Assembly (NCBI GenBank): GCA_902763885.1
Contig: CACWTU010000001.1
Location: 124,001-188,000 of the forward strand
Source of the DNA: an uncultured Bacteroidales bacterium
Lineage (GTDB): Bacteria; Bacteroidota; Bacteroidia; Bacteroidales; Bacteroidaceae
Length of the DNA: 64,000 nt
Direction: 5' to 3'
The notes below the pieces were generated by a model, which did not search any database, was not told the DNA's origin, and saw nothing but the letters and a program-made list of their open reading frames with translations. The first letter of the stretch is position 1. Each line of letters opens with the position of its first letter. Shown one piece after another: positions 7,936 to 15,982 of the stretch. The position numbers were made by a program, and so were the translations under genes.

Positions 7936-8832
7936 CTATCTTTTTCTGAAAACATAAACAATGGAACTGCTTTTACCGCGGTTTCCGAGAGACACCAACC
8001 ATGAGTACAAGCCCATCAGCATACCCCGCAGGAATGCCATCTTGTGTCTCATGTTCCTTTCTGAAAGGACAGAGATATAGAAACTGTCAAAGGGCATTCT
8101 CTCATGATGCATTAGGGTAAAACCATGTCTGTTCGTCAATGTCGTCAAAGAGCTTGGATCAAAATGCCATCGGTGTCTGGGGACATCATAAGCCGCCCAA
8201 TACGGACCATAGTGCATGGCATCGGTAGAACGTATGTTGGGGCATGCCATTATGAGTACGCCTCCCGGACGGAGCAGTTCATAGAACTTGTCCAACAGTT
8301 CATGAGGATGATAACTATGTTCAAACACATGCCACATCGTTATTACATCAAAAGTTCCCGGATGCAGGGAGTCCGTTTCCGGAACGTCAATCATGCGGTG
8401 ATGGAACATCTCAAGGGAGAATTGCCTCTCTTCATAGTATTTTTCTACCGATGTCACCTTCCAGCCGCGTTTCTCCATCCGGTGTGAAAAGAATCCTGTC
8501 TTGGCTCCGTAGTTCAGAAGGGAACCGCTTGTACGGTATGCCTGCATCTCAACGATTTTCACTTTCCGTTTAAGCATGAAGTTCCTTACATGGTAGTAAA
8601 GCTTGCTGGTAAAGCCGTTCGGTGAATCTCCCAAACTCAGTTTCAGGTTAAGCTTGTCATACGGTTTAATATCTTTTTCCTGAGGAGGATTAAGAGTATA
8701 AACCACACCACAGTCAGGGCAACGCAAAAGGTTGAATGATTCTTTGCTTACCATGAAATCGGTGCAGTTTGCGTAGGGAATCTGTCCCGCTGCCCCGCAT
8801 AACGGACAAGGTTTGAAATCCTGATATGCCAT
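7936..8832 (-). CDS. Class I SAM-dependent methyltransferase with N-terminal zinc ribbon
   Basis: Residues about 8-50 contain two cysteine pairs (CPLCG and CPDCG), a zinc ribbon. A methyltransferase domain follows with a weak glycine motif (LLNYGAKTGFFS), VITMWHVFEHSYHP and GGVLIMACPNI. This combination is found in methyltransferases of the UbiE/Methyltransf_23 type that modify sugars or small molecules; the substrate is not identifiable. It is the first gene of the minus-strand run that continues with ftsX, and a good promoter lies just upstream. Confidence 0.85.
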   Translation of the reverse strand: MAYQDFKPCPLCGAAGQIPYANCTDFMVSKESFNLLRCPDCGVVYTLNPPQEKDIKPYDKLNLKLSLGDSPNGFTSKLYYHVRNFMLKRKVKIVEMQAYRTSGSLLNYGAKTGFFSHRMEKRGWKVTSVEKYYEERQFSLEMFHHRMIDVPETDSLHPGTFDVITMWHVFEHSYHPHELLDKFYELLRPGGVLIMACPNIRSTDAMHYGPYWAAYDVPRHRWHFDPSSLTTLTNRHGFTLMHHERMPFDSFYISVLSERNMRHKMAFLRGMLMGLYSWLVSLGNRGKSSSIVYVFRKR

Positions 8833-8885
8833 TCCTGCGATGCTTTGTCACCATGTAATACGCACGCGTAGGCGCAAAGCGACCG

Positions 8886-8917
8886 CAAAGATAATACGCT
8901 GGGATACCCCTTGTCAA
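8886..8917 (-). promoter_or_regulatory. Promoter for the methyltransferase-ftsX run
   Basis: On the minus strand TATCTTTG (8886-8893) matches the Bacteroidota -7 consensus TAnnTTTG. A TTG at 8915-8917 lies 21 nt upstream, as expected for the -33 box. It stands 54 nt before the methyltransferase start codon. Confidence 0.6.
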
Positions 8918-8941
8918 GTGTTTTAAGGATTTTTATTAGGG

Positions 8942-8980
8942 AAATGATACAAAAGGGGACAGACCCCAATTGTATCATTT
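8942..8980. repeat. Dispersed palindrome family member 1, overlapping the miaB stop codon
   Basis: The segment AAATGATACAAAAGGGG, a short ACAG centre, CCCC, then AATTGTATCATTT forms an imperfect palindrome. Its outer arms AAATGATACA and the matching TGTATCATTT are inverted. It shares AATGATACAATTGGGG-type sequence with the copies at 13345 and 30602. The minus-strand miaB stop codon (8975-8977) lies inside the element. It could form a transcript-end hairpin after miaB. Confidence 0.8.
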
Positions 8981-10303
8981 TTCAATACCAAAGAGTGTTG
9001 CTGAGGTAGCGTCTGTGATTTGTACTGTAAGAAAATCTCCCGGTCTGTGGCTTCCTTTGTCAAATACCACGGTACGGTTCTGCTCAGTACGTCCGTACAG
9101 TTGCTCCCGGGAGCGTTTGGAGTAACCTTCAGCCAGGACCTCATACTCTTTTCCGATACATTCGCGGTTGCGTTCCAGTGAGAGTTGGTTCTGCAGCTCA
9201 ATCATCTCATTCAGGCGGCGTATCTTGACCTCTTCCGGCACATCATCGGGCAGATGTTTGCTGGCGTATGTACCCGGGCGCTCAGAGTAGCGGAACATGA
9301 ATGAGGCGTCAAAACGGCAAAGGCGCATGAGTGATAGGCTCTCCTGATGATCCTCCTCTGTTTCAGAGTGATAGCCGGTGAACATATCGGTAGTAAGGCC
9401 GCAGTCTGGAATGATCCGCTTTATGGCATCAACTCTTTCAAGATACCATTCACGTGTATATTTGCGGTTCATCAGTTTCAATATGCGGGAACTGCCGCTC
9501 TGTACGGGCAGATGAATGTGACGGCATATATTGGGAACCTCGGCAATCACGTGCAGGGTCTCATCGCTCATATCTTTGGGGTGGGATGTGGTGAACCTTA
9601 CCCTCATCTCCGGAACAGCCTCCGCAACCATGCGCAGCAACTGCGGGAATCCCACAACAGATTCTCCGTTTTCAAACTTGTATGAGTTTACATTCTGTCC
9701 CAGCAGGGTTACCTCTTTGTAACCTTTTTTCTTAAGGTCCATTACCTCATTGAGTATGCTTTGCGGATCACGGCTGCGCTCACGTCCGCGGGTATAGGGC
9801 ACTATGCAGTAGTGGCAGAAATTGTTGCAGCCGCGCATTATTGATACAAATCCGCTTATGTGGTTGCCGCAGATACGCTCCGGAATTATGTCGCGGTAGG
9901 TCTCTGTGGTGGAGAGTTCCACGTCCATAGCCTTGTGTCCGGCTTCAACCTGCGCCATAAGGTCAGGCAGTGAAAGATAGGCGTCCGGTCCGCACACCAC
10001 ATCCACATGATGGTTCTCGGTCAAATCCTCTTTGGTGCGCTCCGCCATGCAACCCATAACACCGATGAAAAGGCCCTTTTTTTTCTTTTTCATGGCATTC
10101 AGAGCCTCCAGGCGGTTCCATATCTTCTGTTCGGCGTTTTCACGTATGGAGCAGGTGTTCAGGAATATGGCATCGGCCTCATCAATGCTTTCCGTAGGCT
10201 CGTAGCCCGCCATGCGCATGATTGATGCAATAACCTCACTGTCGGCCACATTCATCTGGCAGCCGTAGGTCTCAATGAAAAGTTTCTTAGCCTGTTCTTC
10301 CAT
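8975..10303 (-). CDS. miaB: tRNA-2-methylthio-N6-dimethylallyladenosine synthase
   Basis: MiaB is a radical SAM enzyme that adds the 2-methylthio group to i6A37 in tRNAs reading U-starting codons. The 442-residue protein has the N-terminal domain (IETYGCQMNVADSEV, with cluster cysteines C15, then CSI and GCMAE), the radical SAM motif CNNFCHYCIVPYTRG, and a C-terminal TRAM domain. The last residues and the stop are contributed by the palindromic repeat at 8942-8980. Upstream on the same strand TAACTTCG at 10326-10333 is a possible -7 box, so it appears to be its own transcription unit. Confidence 0.97.
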   Translation of the reverse strand: MEEQAKKLFIETYGCQMNVADSEVIASIMRMAGYEPTESIDEADAIFLNTCSIRENAEQKIWNRLEALNAMKKKKKGLFIGVMGCMAERTKEDLTENHHVDVVCGPDAYLSLPDLMAQVEAGHKAMDVELSTTETYRDIIPERICGNHISGFVSIMRGCNNFCHYCIVPYTRGRERSRDPQSILNEVMDLKKKGYKEVTLLGQNVNSYKFENGESVVGFPQLLRMVAEAVPEMRVRFTTSHPKDMSDETLHVIAEVPNICRHIHLPVQSGSSRILKLMNRKYTREWYLERVDAIKRIIPDCGLTTDMFTGYHSETEEDHQESLSLMRLCRFDASFMFRYSERPGTYASKHLPDDVPEEVKIRRLNEMIELQNQLSLERNRECIGKEYEVLAEGYSKRSREQLYGRTEQNRTVVFDKGSHRPGDFLTVQITDATSATLFGIEK

Positions 10304-10376
10304 ATTCCTTGTTCTTTCCGGCCGCGAAGTTACTCATTTTCTGTAATAAGTAATAGGGAATTGGGCAAGCATGCTC

Positions 10377-10407
10377 TTGCTTTTAAATAAGTATATTCTT
10401 AATTTTG
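10377..10407 (+). promoter_or_regulatory. Promoter of the CoA-transferase gene
   Basis: TTG at 10377-10379 and TAATTTTG at 10400-10407 are separated by 20 nt and fit the Bacteroidota -33/-7 pattern. The box lies 48 nt before the start codon at 10456. Confidence 0.65.
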
Positions 10408-10455
10408 CACCGTTTTCAGTTTTTTTGACATCAAACAAGTAAAAAACATATAAAA

Positions 10456-11937
10456 ATGGCTTTCAAAAGAATCACCGCTGCTGAGGCAGCACGTTTCGTC
10501 AAGAATGGTGACAATGTAGGTCTGAGCGGTTTTACACCCGCAGGAACTCCTAAGGCAGTAACACATGAGATTGGTTTAATGGCCCATGAACTCCATGAGA
10601 AGGGGCAGGAGTTTCAGATAAGTCTGTTTACCGGTGCATCTACCGGTGACTCCTGTGACGGTATCCTGGCACGTGAGCACGCCCTACGCTACCGTGCGCC
10701 TTACACTACAAACAAGGATTTCCGTACCGCTGTCAACAACGGTGAGATTGCCTACAATGACATCAATCTGAGCCATATGGCACAGGAAATGCGTTACGGT
10801 TTCTACGGAAAACTGAACATAGGCATAATGGAGGCCTTTGATGTAACTGATGACGGTAAGATATGGGTAACCGCAGGTGTGGGTATCGCTCCCACTGTGG
10901 CACGTCTTGCCGATAAGATTATCATTGAACTCAATGCAGCCCACGCCCGTTGCGCCAAAGGCCTGCATGACATATATGAGCCGGCTGATCCTCCTTACCG
11001 TCGCGAGATACCTGTCTATTCTCCCAGTGACCATATCGGCAAGGATTACATCCAGGTAGATCCCTCCAAGATTCTGGGTGTAGTTGAAGTTAATATCCCC
11101 GATGAGGCACGCGGCTTTACCGCTCCTGATGAGACCACTCTCCAGATAGGCCATAACGTAGCCCAGTTCCTTATCAGTGACCTCAAGCGTGGAATCATTC
11201 CATCAACATTTCTGCCTCTGCAGAGCGGTGTAGGTAACGTTGCAAACGCTGTCCTGGGTGCTCTGGGTGAGGATCCTTCTGTTCCCGCATTCCAGATGTA
11301 CACTGAGGTTATCCAGGATTCCGTGATTGACCTGATGCGTGAGGGTCACTGCAAGTTCGGTTCAAGTTCATCACTGAGTGTAAGCAACGAGACCCTGCAG
11401 GGCATCTATGATGATATGAATTTCTTCAAGGATAAGCTGGTGCTCCGTCCTACCGAGATTTCAAACAGCCCCGAGGTTGCACGTCGTCTTGGCCTGATTG
11501 CAATGAACACTGCCCTAGAGGCCGATATCTACGGCAACGTGAACTCAACCCACGTAAGCGGCGTTAAGATGATGAACGGTGTGGGCGGTTCTGCCGATTT
11601 CACCCGCAACGCTTTCATCTCAATCTTCAGCTGTCCGTCAGTAGCCAAGGGAGGCAAGATCAGCGCCATCGTTCCCATGTGTACACACGTGGATCACAAC
11701 GAGCACAGCGTAAAGGTGCTCATCACCGAGCAGGGTATTGCCGACCTGCGTGGCAAGTCACCTGCCGAGCGCGCCAAGTGCATCATTGAGAACTGCGTGC
11801 ATCCTGACTACAAGCAGCTCATGTGGGATTACCTCAAGATAGCCCAGAAAGGCCAGACCAGCCACGCCCTCGACAAAGCTTTTGCTCTCCACAAGGCACT
11901 CGCCGAGAAGGGCGACATGCACCTCGCAGAATTCTAA
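10456..11937 (+). CDS. Succinyl-CoA:acetate CoA-transferase (acetyl-CoA hydrolase/transferase family)
   Basis: This 493-residue enzyme belongs to the class I CoA-transferase group that includes AarC, Cat1 and ScpC. It moves CoA between succinyl-CoA and acetate, and in Bacteroidales it links the succinate and propionate pathways to acetate activation. Recognisable segments are GLSGFTPAGTPKAV at the N-terminus, LQSGVGNVANAVLGAL, the catalytic-glutamate region MYTEVIQDS near residue 283, and the C-terminal ITEQGIADLRGKSP. It is monocistronic, between a clear promoter and a strong terminator hairpin. GC-rich codon use and strong signals suggest high expression. The exact acyl partner is inferred from the family. 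Confidence 0.92.
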   Translation: MAFKRITAAEAARFVKNGDNVGLSGFTPAGTPKAVTHEIGLMAHELHEKGQEFQISLFTGASTGDSCDGILAREHALRYRAPYTTNKDFRTAVNNGEIAYNDINLSHMAQEMRYGFYGKLNIGIMEAFDVTDDGKIWVTAGVGIAPTVARLADKIIIELNAAHARCAKGLHDIYEPADPPYRREIPVYSPSDHIGKDYIQVDPSKILGVVEVNIPDEARGFTAPDETTLQIGHNVAQFLISDLKRGIIPSTFLPLQSGVGNVANAVLGALGEDPSVPAFQMYTEVIQDSVIDLMREGHCKFGSSSSLSVSNETLQGIYDDMNFFKDKLVLRPTEISNSPEVARRLGLIAMNTALEADIYGNVNSTHVSGVKMMNGVGGSADFTRNAFISIFSCPSVAKGGKISAIVPMCTHVDHNEHSVKVLITEQGIADLRGKSPAERAKCIIENCVHPDYKQLMWDYLKIAQKGQTSHALDKAFALHKALAEKGDMHLAEF

Positions 11938-11944
11938 AAGAAGT

Positions 11945-11983
11945 GGAGGGGCACAAAAGGGACGGTTCTTTTTGTGCCCCTCC
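11945..11983 (+). terminator. Strong hairpin terminator after the CoA-transferase gene
   Basis: Perfect 14-nt arms (11945-11958 and 11970-11983, GGAGGGGCACAAAA and its complement) enclose an 11-nt loop and are followed by CTCTTTT. The loop and right arm contain the 16-mer GACGGTTCTTTTTGTG, which recurs at 18128-18143. Confidence 0.8.
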
Positions 11984-12042
11984 TCTTTTGGGAAATATCA
12001 GAAACGATTCGTAGCCATCTCGTTGCGGATCGTCTCTTTTGT

Positions 12043-12176
12043 GCCATACTTGCACGCAGTAGCGCTGTGAGCCACATTTTCCGCAAGTACGGCAACAAAT
12101 ACGCAGGTTTGGGCCATTTTTGCGGCCATACTTGCAAAAAACCGCCCGCACAAGCCCTGCACTTGCAAGTACGGCC
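12043..12176 (-). repeat. 134-bp double-hairpin REP-like element, copy A
   Basis: The element has two inverted pairs of the core GCCATACTTGC/GCAAGTACGGC. The first hairpin is 12043-12093 and the second 12124-12176, with a 30-nt linker. Its reverse complement matches copy B (15638-15772) over nearly the full length, including loops and linker, so it is drawn on the minus strand. It ends 4 nt from the stop codon of the RAYT-like transposase, the placement expected of a REP element and its transposase. Confidence 0.88.
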
Positions 12177-12179
12177 ACA

Positions 12180-13313
12180 TCAAAGGAAAAGACAACGTCG
12201 CGCCTGCATGTCCTGCACATGGAAATCATTGGTGAGGATAAGGTGTATTGACCAGCGTTTTTCAGGGTTTAATTGATAAATGGATTGCACCTTGAACTCC
12301 GGTAAAATGCATCGGTCTATAATACCACAAAGATCAATATCACTTCTGGTATTCTTGAAAGTGGAGGAACGCTCGTTGTATAGATAATCTTTGATATCGT
12401 CATCAGAATGAAGGGGCTCTATATCCGATATCTGTACTGAAGGTCTGCCATTTCTGTCCTGATCCTGCTCCTGAATCCACTTTTCATCGGTCTTGCGGAA
12501 CATGTTATATTCAAATGCTCCCGGTGAAACAAACAACAATTCGGTTTGCCTAAGTTGTTCAAAGCAAGGCCTCAGGAATACTCCGGATGGTGACATTACC
12601 CATTCATCGGGCCACTCGGAATATCTGGGAAGGTATTGTTTCATGTCACTTAGGTCTGTTATCGGACTATAACCAAAGGGGAAAACCAGTCCATGAGCAG
12701 TCTTATTATTCAAGGAGGTTGATTTAATCCAATGGCCGGACCTGTTCCTACGAAACTCTGTTAAGCTATTGCTTCCTTGGTATGGCCTGTCAGTCTTACC
12801 CAGTTCGGGAACAAACATATCGTTGATTGAAGAGTAGGGATACATGAAAGCAGTACCGGAAACACCATGATGCAAACCATTCCGCAACACATAACTACAG
12901 GCCGAAATCATATGGTAATTACCCTCAATTACCAACGAGAAGTAGTATTTCTGACCCATCCGTCCTTCATTGCGATGATATTTCTTGACAAAGAACCAGG
13001 TATATCTCCTCCTAAGTGAACTTACAAATTCTGAAAGTTGACTAGAGTCGGAATAAAGTATTCCTCCTTGTGTGTTGAAACCGTTTTTGTGTACTGTTTT
13101 GCCTGCGATTCCAAAAGAGAGTCTGTTCTCTTTTTTGTCCGATGAAAACAATAGAAGATGCACATGATTGGACATCTCTGTATCGGCAAAGATATCAACT
13201 CCGTACTTCCATGAACATAAGGCCAGAATATTAAGAAAAGTTCCTACATCATCGGGACTTCTGAACATCACCTCCTCGTGGGAAGTGAAACAACAATGAA
13301 TCATTTGTTTCAT
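12180..13313 (-). CDS. REP-associated tyrosine transposase-like protein (Y1/HUH family)
   Basis: The N-terminal 170 residues show the Y1 transposase pattern. A start like IHCCFTSHEEVMFRSPDD is followed by the HUH metal-binding motif in SNHVHLLLF. The later segment ACSYVLRNGLHH, then YPYSSI, corresponds to the family's catalytic-tyrosine helix and the usual YPWSS stretch. The protein (377 residues from the ATG at 13313) is longer than typical RAYTs, with about 180 extra C-terminal residues of no recognised domain. A TTG start at 13346 is possible but unlikely. The gene is flanked by the double-hairpin element at its 3' end and a GGGG-CAG-CCCC palindrome at its 5' end, which supports a role in moving such elements. 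Confidence 0.8.
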   Translation of the reverse strand: MKQMIHCCFTSHEEVMFRSPDDVGTFLNILALCSWKYGVDIFADTEMSNHVHLLLFSSDKKENRLSFGIAGKTVHKNGFNTQGGILYSDSSQLSEFVSSLRRRYTWFFVKKYHRNEGRMGQKYYFSLVIEGNYHMISACSYVLRNGLHHGVSGTAFMYPYSSINDMFVPELGKTDRPYQGSNSLTEFRRNRSGHWIKSTSLNNKTAHGLVFPFGYSPITDLSDMKQYLPRYSEWPDEWVMSPSGVFLRPCFEQLRQTELLFVSPGAFEYNMFRKTDEKWIQEQDQDRNGRPSVQISDIEPLHSDDDIKDYLYNERSSTFKNTRSDIDLCGIIDRCILPEFKVQSIYQLNPEKRWSIHLILTNDFHVQDMQARRCLFL

Positions 13314-13344
13314 GATAAAATGGTATTTAGAAAAGAAATAGATC

Positions 13345-13376
13345 AAAAGGGGGCAGCCCCAATTGCATCATTTTTT
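13345..13376. repeat. Dispersed palindrome family member 2, overlapping the helicase stop codon
   Basis: On the minus strand the sequence reads AAAAAATGATGCAATTGGGG, then CTG, CCCCC, TTTT. This is a diverged copy of the elements at 8942 and 30602. The helicase TGA stop (13368-13370) lies within it. It separates the helicase gene from the RAYT-like gene downstream and may end the helicase transcript. Confidence 0.72.
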
Positions 13377-15518
13377 GTGTTTGGCAATCAGTTCCAGGAT
13401 TTCTTCGCCGTACTGTTTCCATTTGGCGGGGCCGAATCCGTTTACATGTAACAGTTCCTCTTTGGTCGATGGGCAGGTGTCAGCTATTTCAAGGAGGGTG
13501 CGCTGGGTTAGAACCCAGTAGGCGCGGATGTTCTGAGCCATGTATTGTTCGGTACGCCAGTCTATGAGCGGTTGAATGAGCTCGGGGTGGCGGTTGTCAG
13601 AGTAGATTTCCTCAACGGTGGGCTTGGTTTTTACTATCTTCTCCTTAACCGGTTTAGGCTCTTTTATCTTTTTGACCGATGTTTTGGGTTTGGGTGACAA
13701 CAGGGAATCATTCCTTATTTTGAGATATGATTCTATGCTGAATCCGTTTTCCTGTATCTCTTTCAGACTTTGAATATGCATGGAGAGTTCAGGTAGCAAT
13801 TCGCCCGATGCATCAGTGAGAGATTTCTTTACATCTTTATTGTCGATAGATACGGACATGATTGGTGTTACATCCGATGCCACTTGGATCAGTATCGGAA
13901 GGAAATAACCGGCAGCTTTTTCAACTCTCTCAACAAGATGAGTTTTGTCGTTTGGTCCTATTCTGTCCAGTTCCCTACGAAATACCTCAGCAACTTTCTC
14001 AACATCCCTGATCTTGCGGCGGTTCTCCTCCATCCTTGCGGTCTGTTCCGGGTAGGTGTTCTTGAGATGGTTATTGAATATTCCGCCTGCCCAACCGGTT
14101 AGTCTTTCAAGTTCACTGAAAGAGAAGCACTCCTTGAGTATGTTCATGAAATACTCAGCACGCGATGCCGCCAGTTGCCTTTCCATCTCGGATACGGGCA
14201 GGAACTGCTCATGAAATCCTGATACATCGCTGTTGTTGAACAGACAGGATTGTGAAATCGGGCTGCTCAGAACAATCCCTTCAAGTGTACGACATCGTGA
14301 CAGTGCCACATATACCTGCCCGAATGTAAAGGCCGATGCCGCATCGATAATTACATTGTCAAATGTCAGTCCCTGGCTCTTATGAATCGTTACTGCCCAT
14401 GCAGCACGTAGCGGATACTGAGAGAATGTACCTTCAACCTTAGGTACAATCTCTTTTGTCTCTTTGTCTATCTCATATTGTATGTTCTCCCACTTTTCTA
14501 TAGGAACATTGATTTCATCGCCGTTTTCATCAGTCACTATGATACCTTCATCATAATCAATTTCGGTCACGGTGGCAATCTTTCCGTTATAGTATCGGCC
14601 CTCACGGGAATCGTTGCGCAGGAACATCACCTGCGCTCCTTCCTTGAGTTGGAGCACCTTCTCAGCAGGGAGAGTGTTCTCGGGGAAGTTGCCCTCAATC
14701 TCGGCATAGAATGTGTATGGCCTTGTCTTAAGGGCCTCCATTTTCTCCTGGTTTATACTATCCGCCTGGCGGTTGTGAGTGGTCAGGCGGATCCACCGTT
14801 GGCCCGATGCTGCAACACTGTCATCGGGATTGAAACGAGGATCCAGGCGGCTGTTCAGCATACGGTATGTGGCATTGTCCATCACTCCGCCTCTAATGCT
14901 GTTGAGTATGTTTAGAAATGATGTATCTGATTGACGGTAAACAGTTTGCAGTTCTATGGTGATGTACTTAAGTTGCCTCATGACCTTGGAGTGAAAAAAG
15001 AAAGGTGATCGATACACTTTCTTTAGCCAAGGCTCGTCCTGCTCGGTCACGACTGGTGGCAACTGGTGAGCATCGCCTATCATCAGCAACTGAACTCCTC
15101 CAAAAGGAAGGTTGCTATGCCTGTATCGGCGCATTACCGCGTCAACAGCATCCAACAGGTCTGCCCGGACCATGGATATCTCATCTATTATAAGCAGGTC
15201 CAGCGTCTTGATGATCTTTACTTTTTCTTTACGTAACTGGCGCCTTGCATCGGGCAACTGGTATTCAGTAACTAACTCTTTGACATCGGGCAGATAGGGG
15301 CACAATGGGAGTTGGAAGAAAGAATGGATTGTAACACCGCCTGCGTTGATTGCAGCCACACCTGTGGGCGCCAGCACGACACAGCGTTTGGGCGTATTCT
15401 CAACGATGTATTTAAGGAAAGTGGTTTTACCGGTCCCGGCCCTACCGGTAAGAAAGACGGATATTCCCGTCTCAGAAATGTAATTTTCGGCCAGTTCAAA
15501 CAAGTGATCTTTGTTCAT
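13368..15518 (-). CDS. PIF1-type DNA helicase with C-terminal HRDC domain
   Basis: The 716-residue protein is a superfamily 1B helicase. Its motifs are Walker A FLTGRAGTGKTTFLKYI (about residue 20-36), APTGVAAINAGG, Walker B LLIIDEISMVRADLL, GDAHQLPP, and the C-terminal helicase motifs AWAVTIHKSQGLTFDNVIID and YVALSRCR. After a helical linker rich in lysine and proline (about residues 595-635), the last 75 residues form an HRDC domain (FGPAKWKQYGEEIL) of the RecQ type. PIF1 relatives unwind DNA 5' to 3' and act on G-quadruplexes or R-loops; the HRDC domain would add nucleic-acid binding. The stop codon is supplied by a palindromic repeat. Confidence 0.9.
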   Translation of the reverse strand: MNKDHLFELAENYISETGISVFLTGRAGTGKTTFLKYIVENTPKRCVVLAPTGVAAINAGGVTIHSFFQLPLCPYLPDVKELVTEYQLPDARRQLRKEKVKIIKTLDLLIIDEISMVRADLLDAVDAVMRRYRHSNLPFGGVQLLMIGDAHQLPPVVTEQDEPWLKKVYRSPFFFHSKVMRQLKYITIELQTVYRQSDTSFLNILNSIRGGVMDNATYRMLNSRLDPRFNPDDSVAASGQRWIRLTTHNRQADSINQEKMEALKTRPYTFYAEIEGNFPENTLPAEKVLQLKEGAQVMFLRNDSREGRYYNGKIATVTEIDYDEGIIVTDENGDEINVPIEKWENIQYEIDKETKEIVPKVEGTFSQYPLRAAWAVTIHKSQGLTFDNVIIDAASAFTFGQVYVALSRCRTLEGIVLSSPISQSCLFNNSDVSGFHEQFLPVSEMERQLAASRAEYFMNILKECFSFSELERLTGWAGGIFNNHLKNTYPEQTARMEENRRKIRDVEKVAEVFRRELDRIGPNDKTHLVERVEKAAGYFLPILIQVASDVTPIMSVSIDNKDVKKSLTDASGELLPELSMHIQSLKEIQENGFSIESYLKIRNDSLLSPKPKTSVKKIKEPKPVKEKIVKTKPTVEEIYSDNRHPELIQPLIDWRTEQYMAQNIRAYWVLTQRTLLEIADTCPSTKEELLHVNGFGPAKWKQYGEEILELIAKHKK

Positions 15519-15556
15519 TGGTTTAGTTTTTTAGTGTATTTCATAATTCATCTTTG

Positions 15557-15564
15557 CAAATATA
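15557..15564 (-). promoter_or_regulatory. -7 box upstream of the helicase gene
   Basis: TATATTTG on the minus strand fits the Bacteroidota -7 consensus, 38 nt before the start codon. No convincing -33 box is seen. Confidence 0.4.
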
Positions 15565-15637
15565 TGTATTTAGACCGAAATAAATGTGCAGGAACACTCT
15601 TTCCTTTCAACGCAGGTGCATTCCATTTCTTTGTTGT

Positions 15638-15772
15638 GGCCGTACTTGCAAATGCAGGGCTTGTGCGGGCGATTTTTTGCAAGTATGGCCTCAAAAATGG
15701 CCAAAACCTACGTTTTTGCTGCCGTACTTGCGGGAAATGTGGTTTACAGAGCCACTGTGTGCAAGTACGGCC
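15638..15772 (+). repeat. 135-bp double-hairpin REP-like element, copy B
   Basis: Two hairpins (15638-15690 and 15721-15772) have stems GGCCGTACTTGC/GCAAGTATGGCC and GCCGTACTTGC/GCAAGTACGGC. The linker is 30 nt. Copy B is inverted relative to copy A 3.5 kb away and in the same orientation as copy C at 40920. It lies in the 464-nt gap between the divergent helicase and ABC-transporter genes. The rest of that gap (15519-15637, 15773-15890) holds only promoter-like boxes and a short CGCACGTGCG palindrome near 15840. Confidence 0.88.
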
Positions 15773-15893
15773 AGAAATGCGCGTTGCGGTGGGGGATGGG
15801 CCTTTGTGGTGATGAGGATTGTAGTGGTAAAAATAGGTTCGCACGTGCGTACGTAATGCAAGGATACTTTGTTGGGTTAAAGTGTGTTAATCA

Positions 15894-15934
15894 TGTTGCA
15901 CAAAAAAAAAGACACCATATCTTTGCAGTGTCTT
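15894..15934 (+). promoter_or_regulatory. Promoter of the ABC-GntR operon with overlapping inverted-repeat operator
   Basis: TGTTG (15894-15898) and TATCTTTG (15918-15925) are 19 nt apart and form a good promoter. A perfect inverted repeat AAGACAC/GTGTCTT (15909-15915 and 15928-15934) brackets the -7 box. This is where a repressor would block transcription, and the operon's own GntR protein is the obvious candidate. Confidence 0.6.
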
Positions 15935-15982
15935 AGTAAAGTAATACACCGATAACCAAAAGGACAAACACAAAACAATATT

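Noticed and set aside
13313-13346. Upstream TTG start of the RAYT-like gene
   Set aside because: It would begin in the palindromic repeat and adds residues not seen in Y1 transposases; the ATG at 13313 fits better.
15584-15936. Overlapping small frames in the helicase-ABC gap
   Set aside because: They translate REP-like copy B in several frames, with no start signals or family features.
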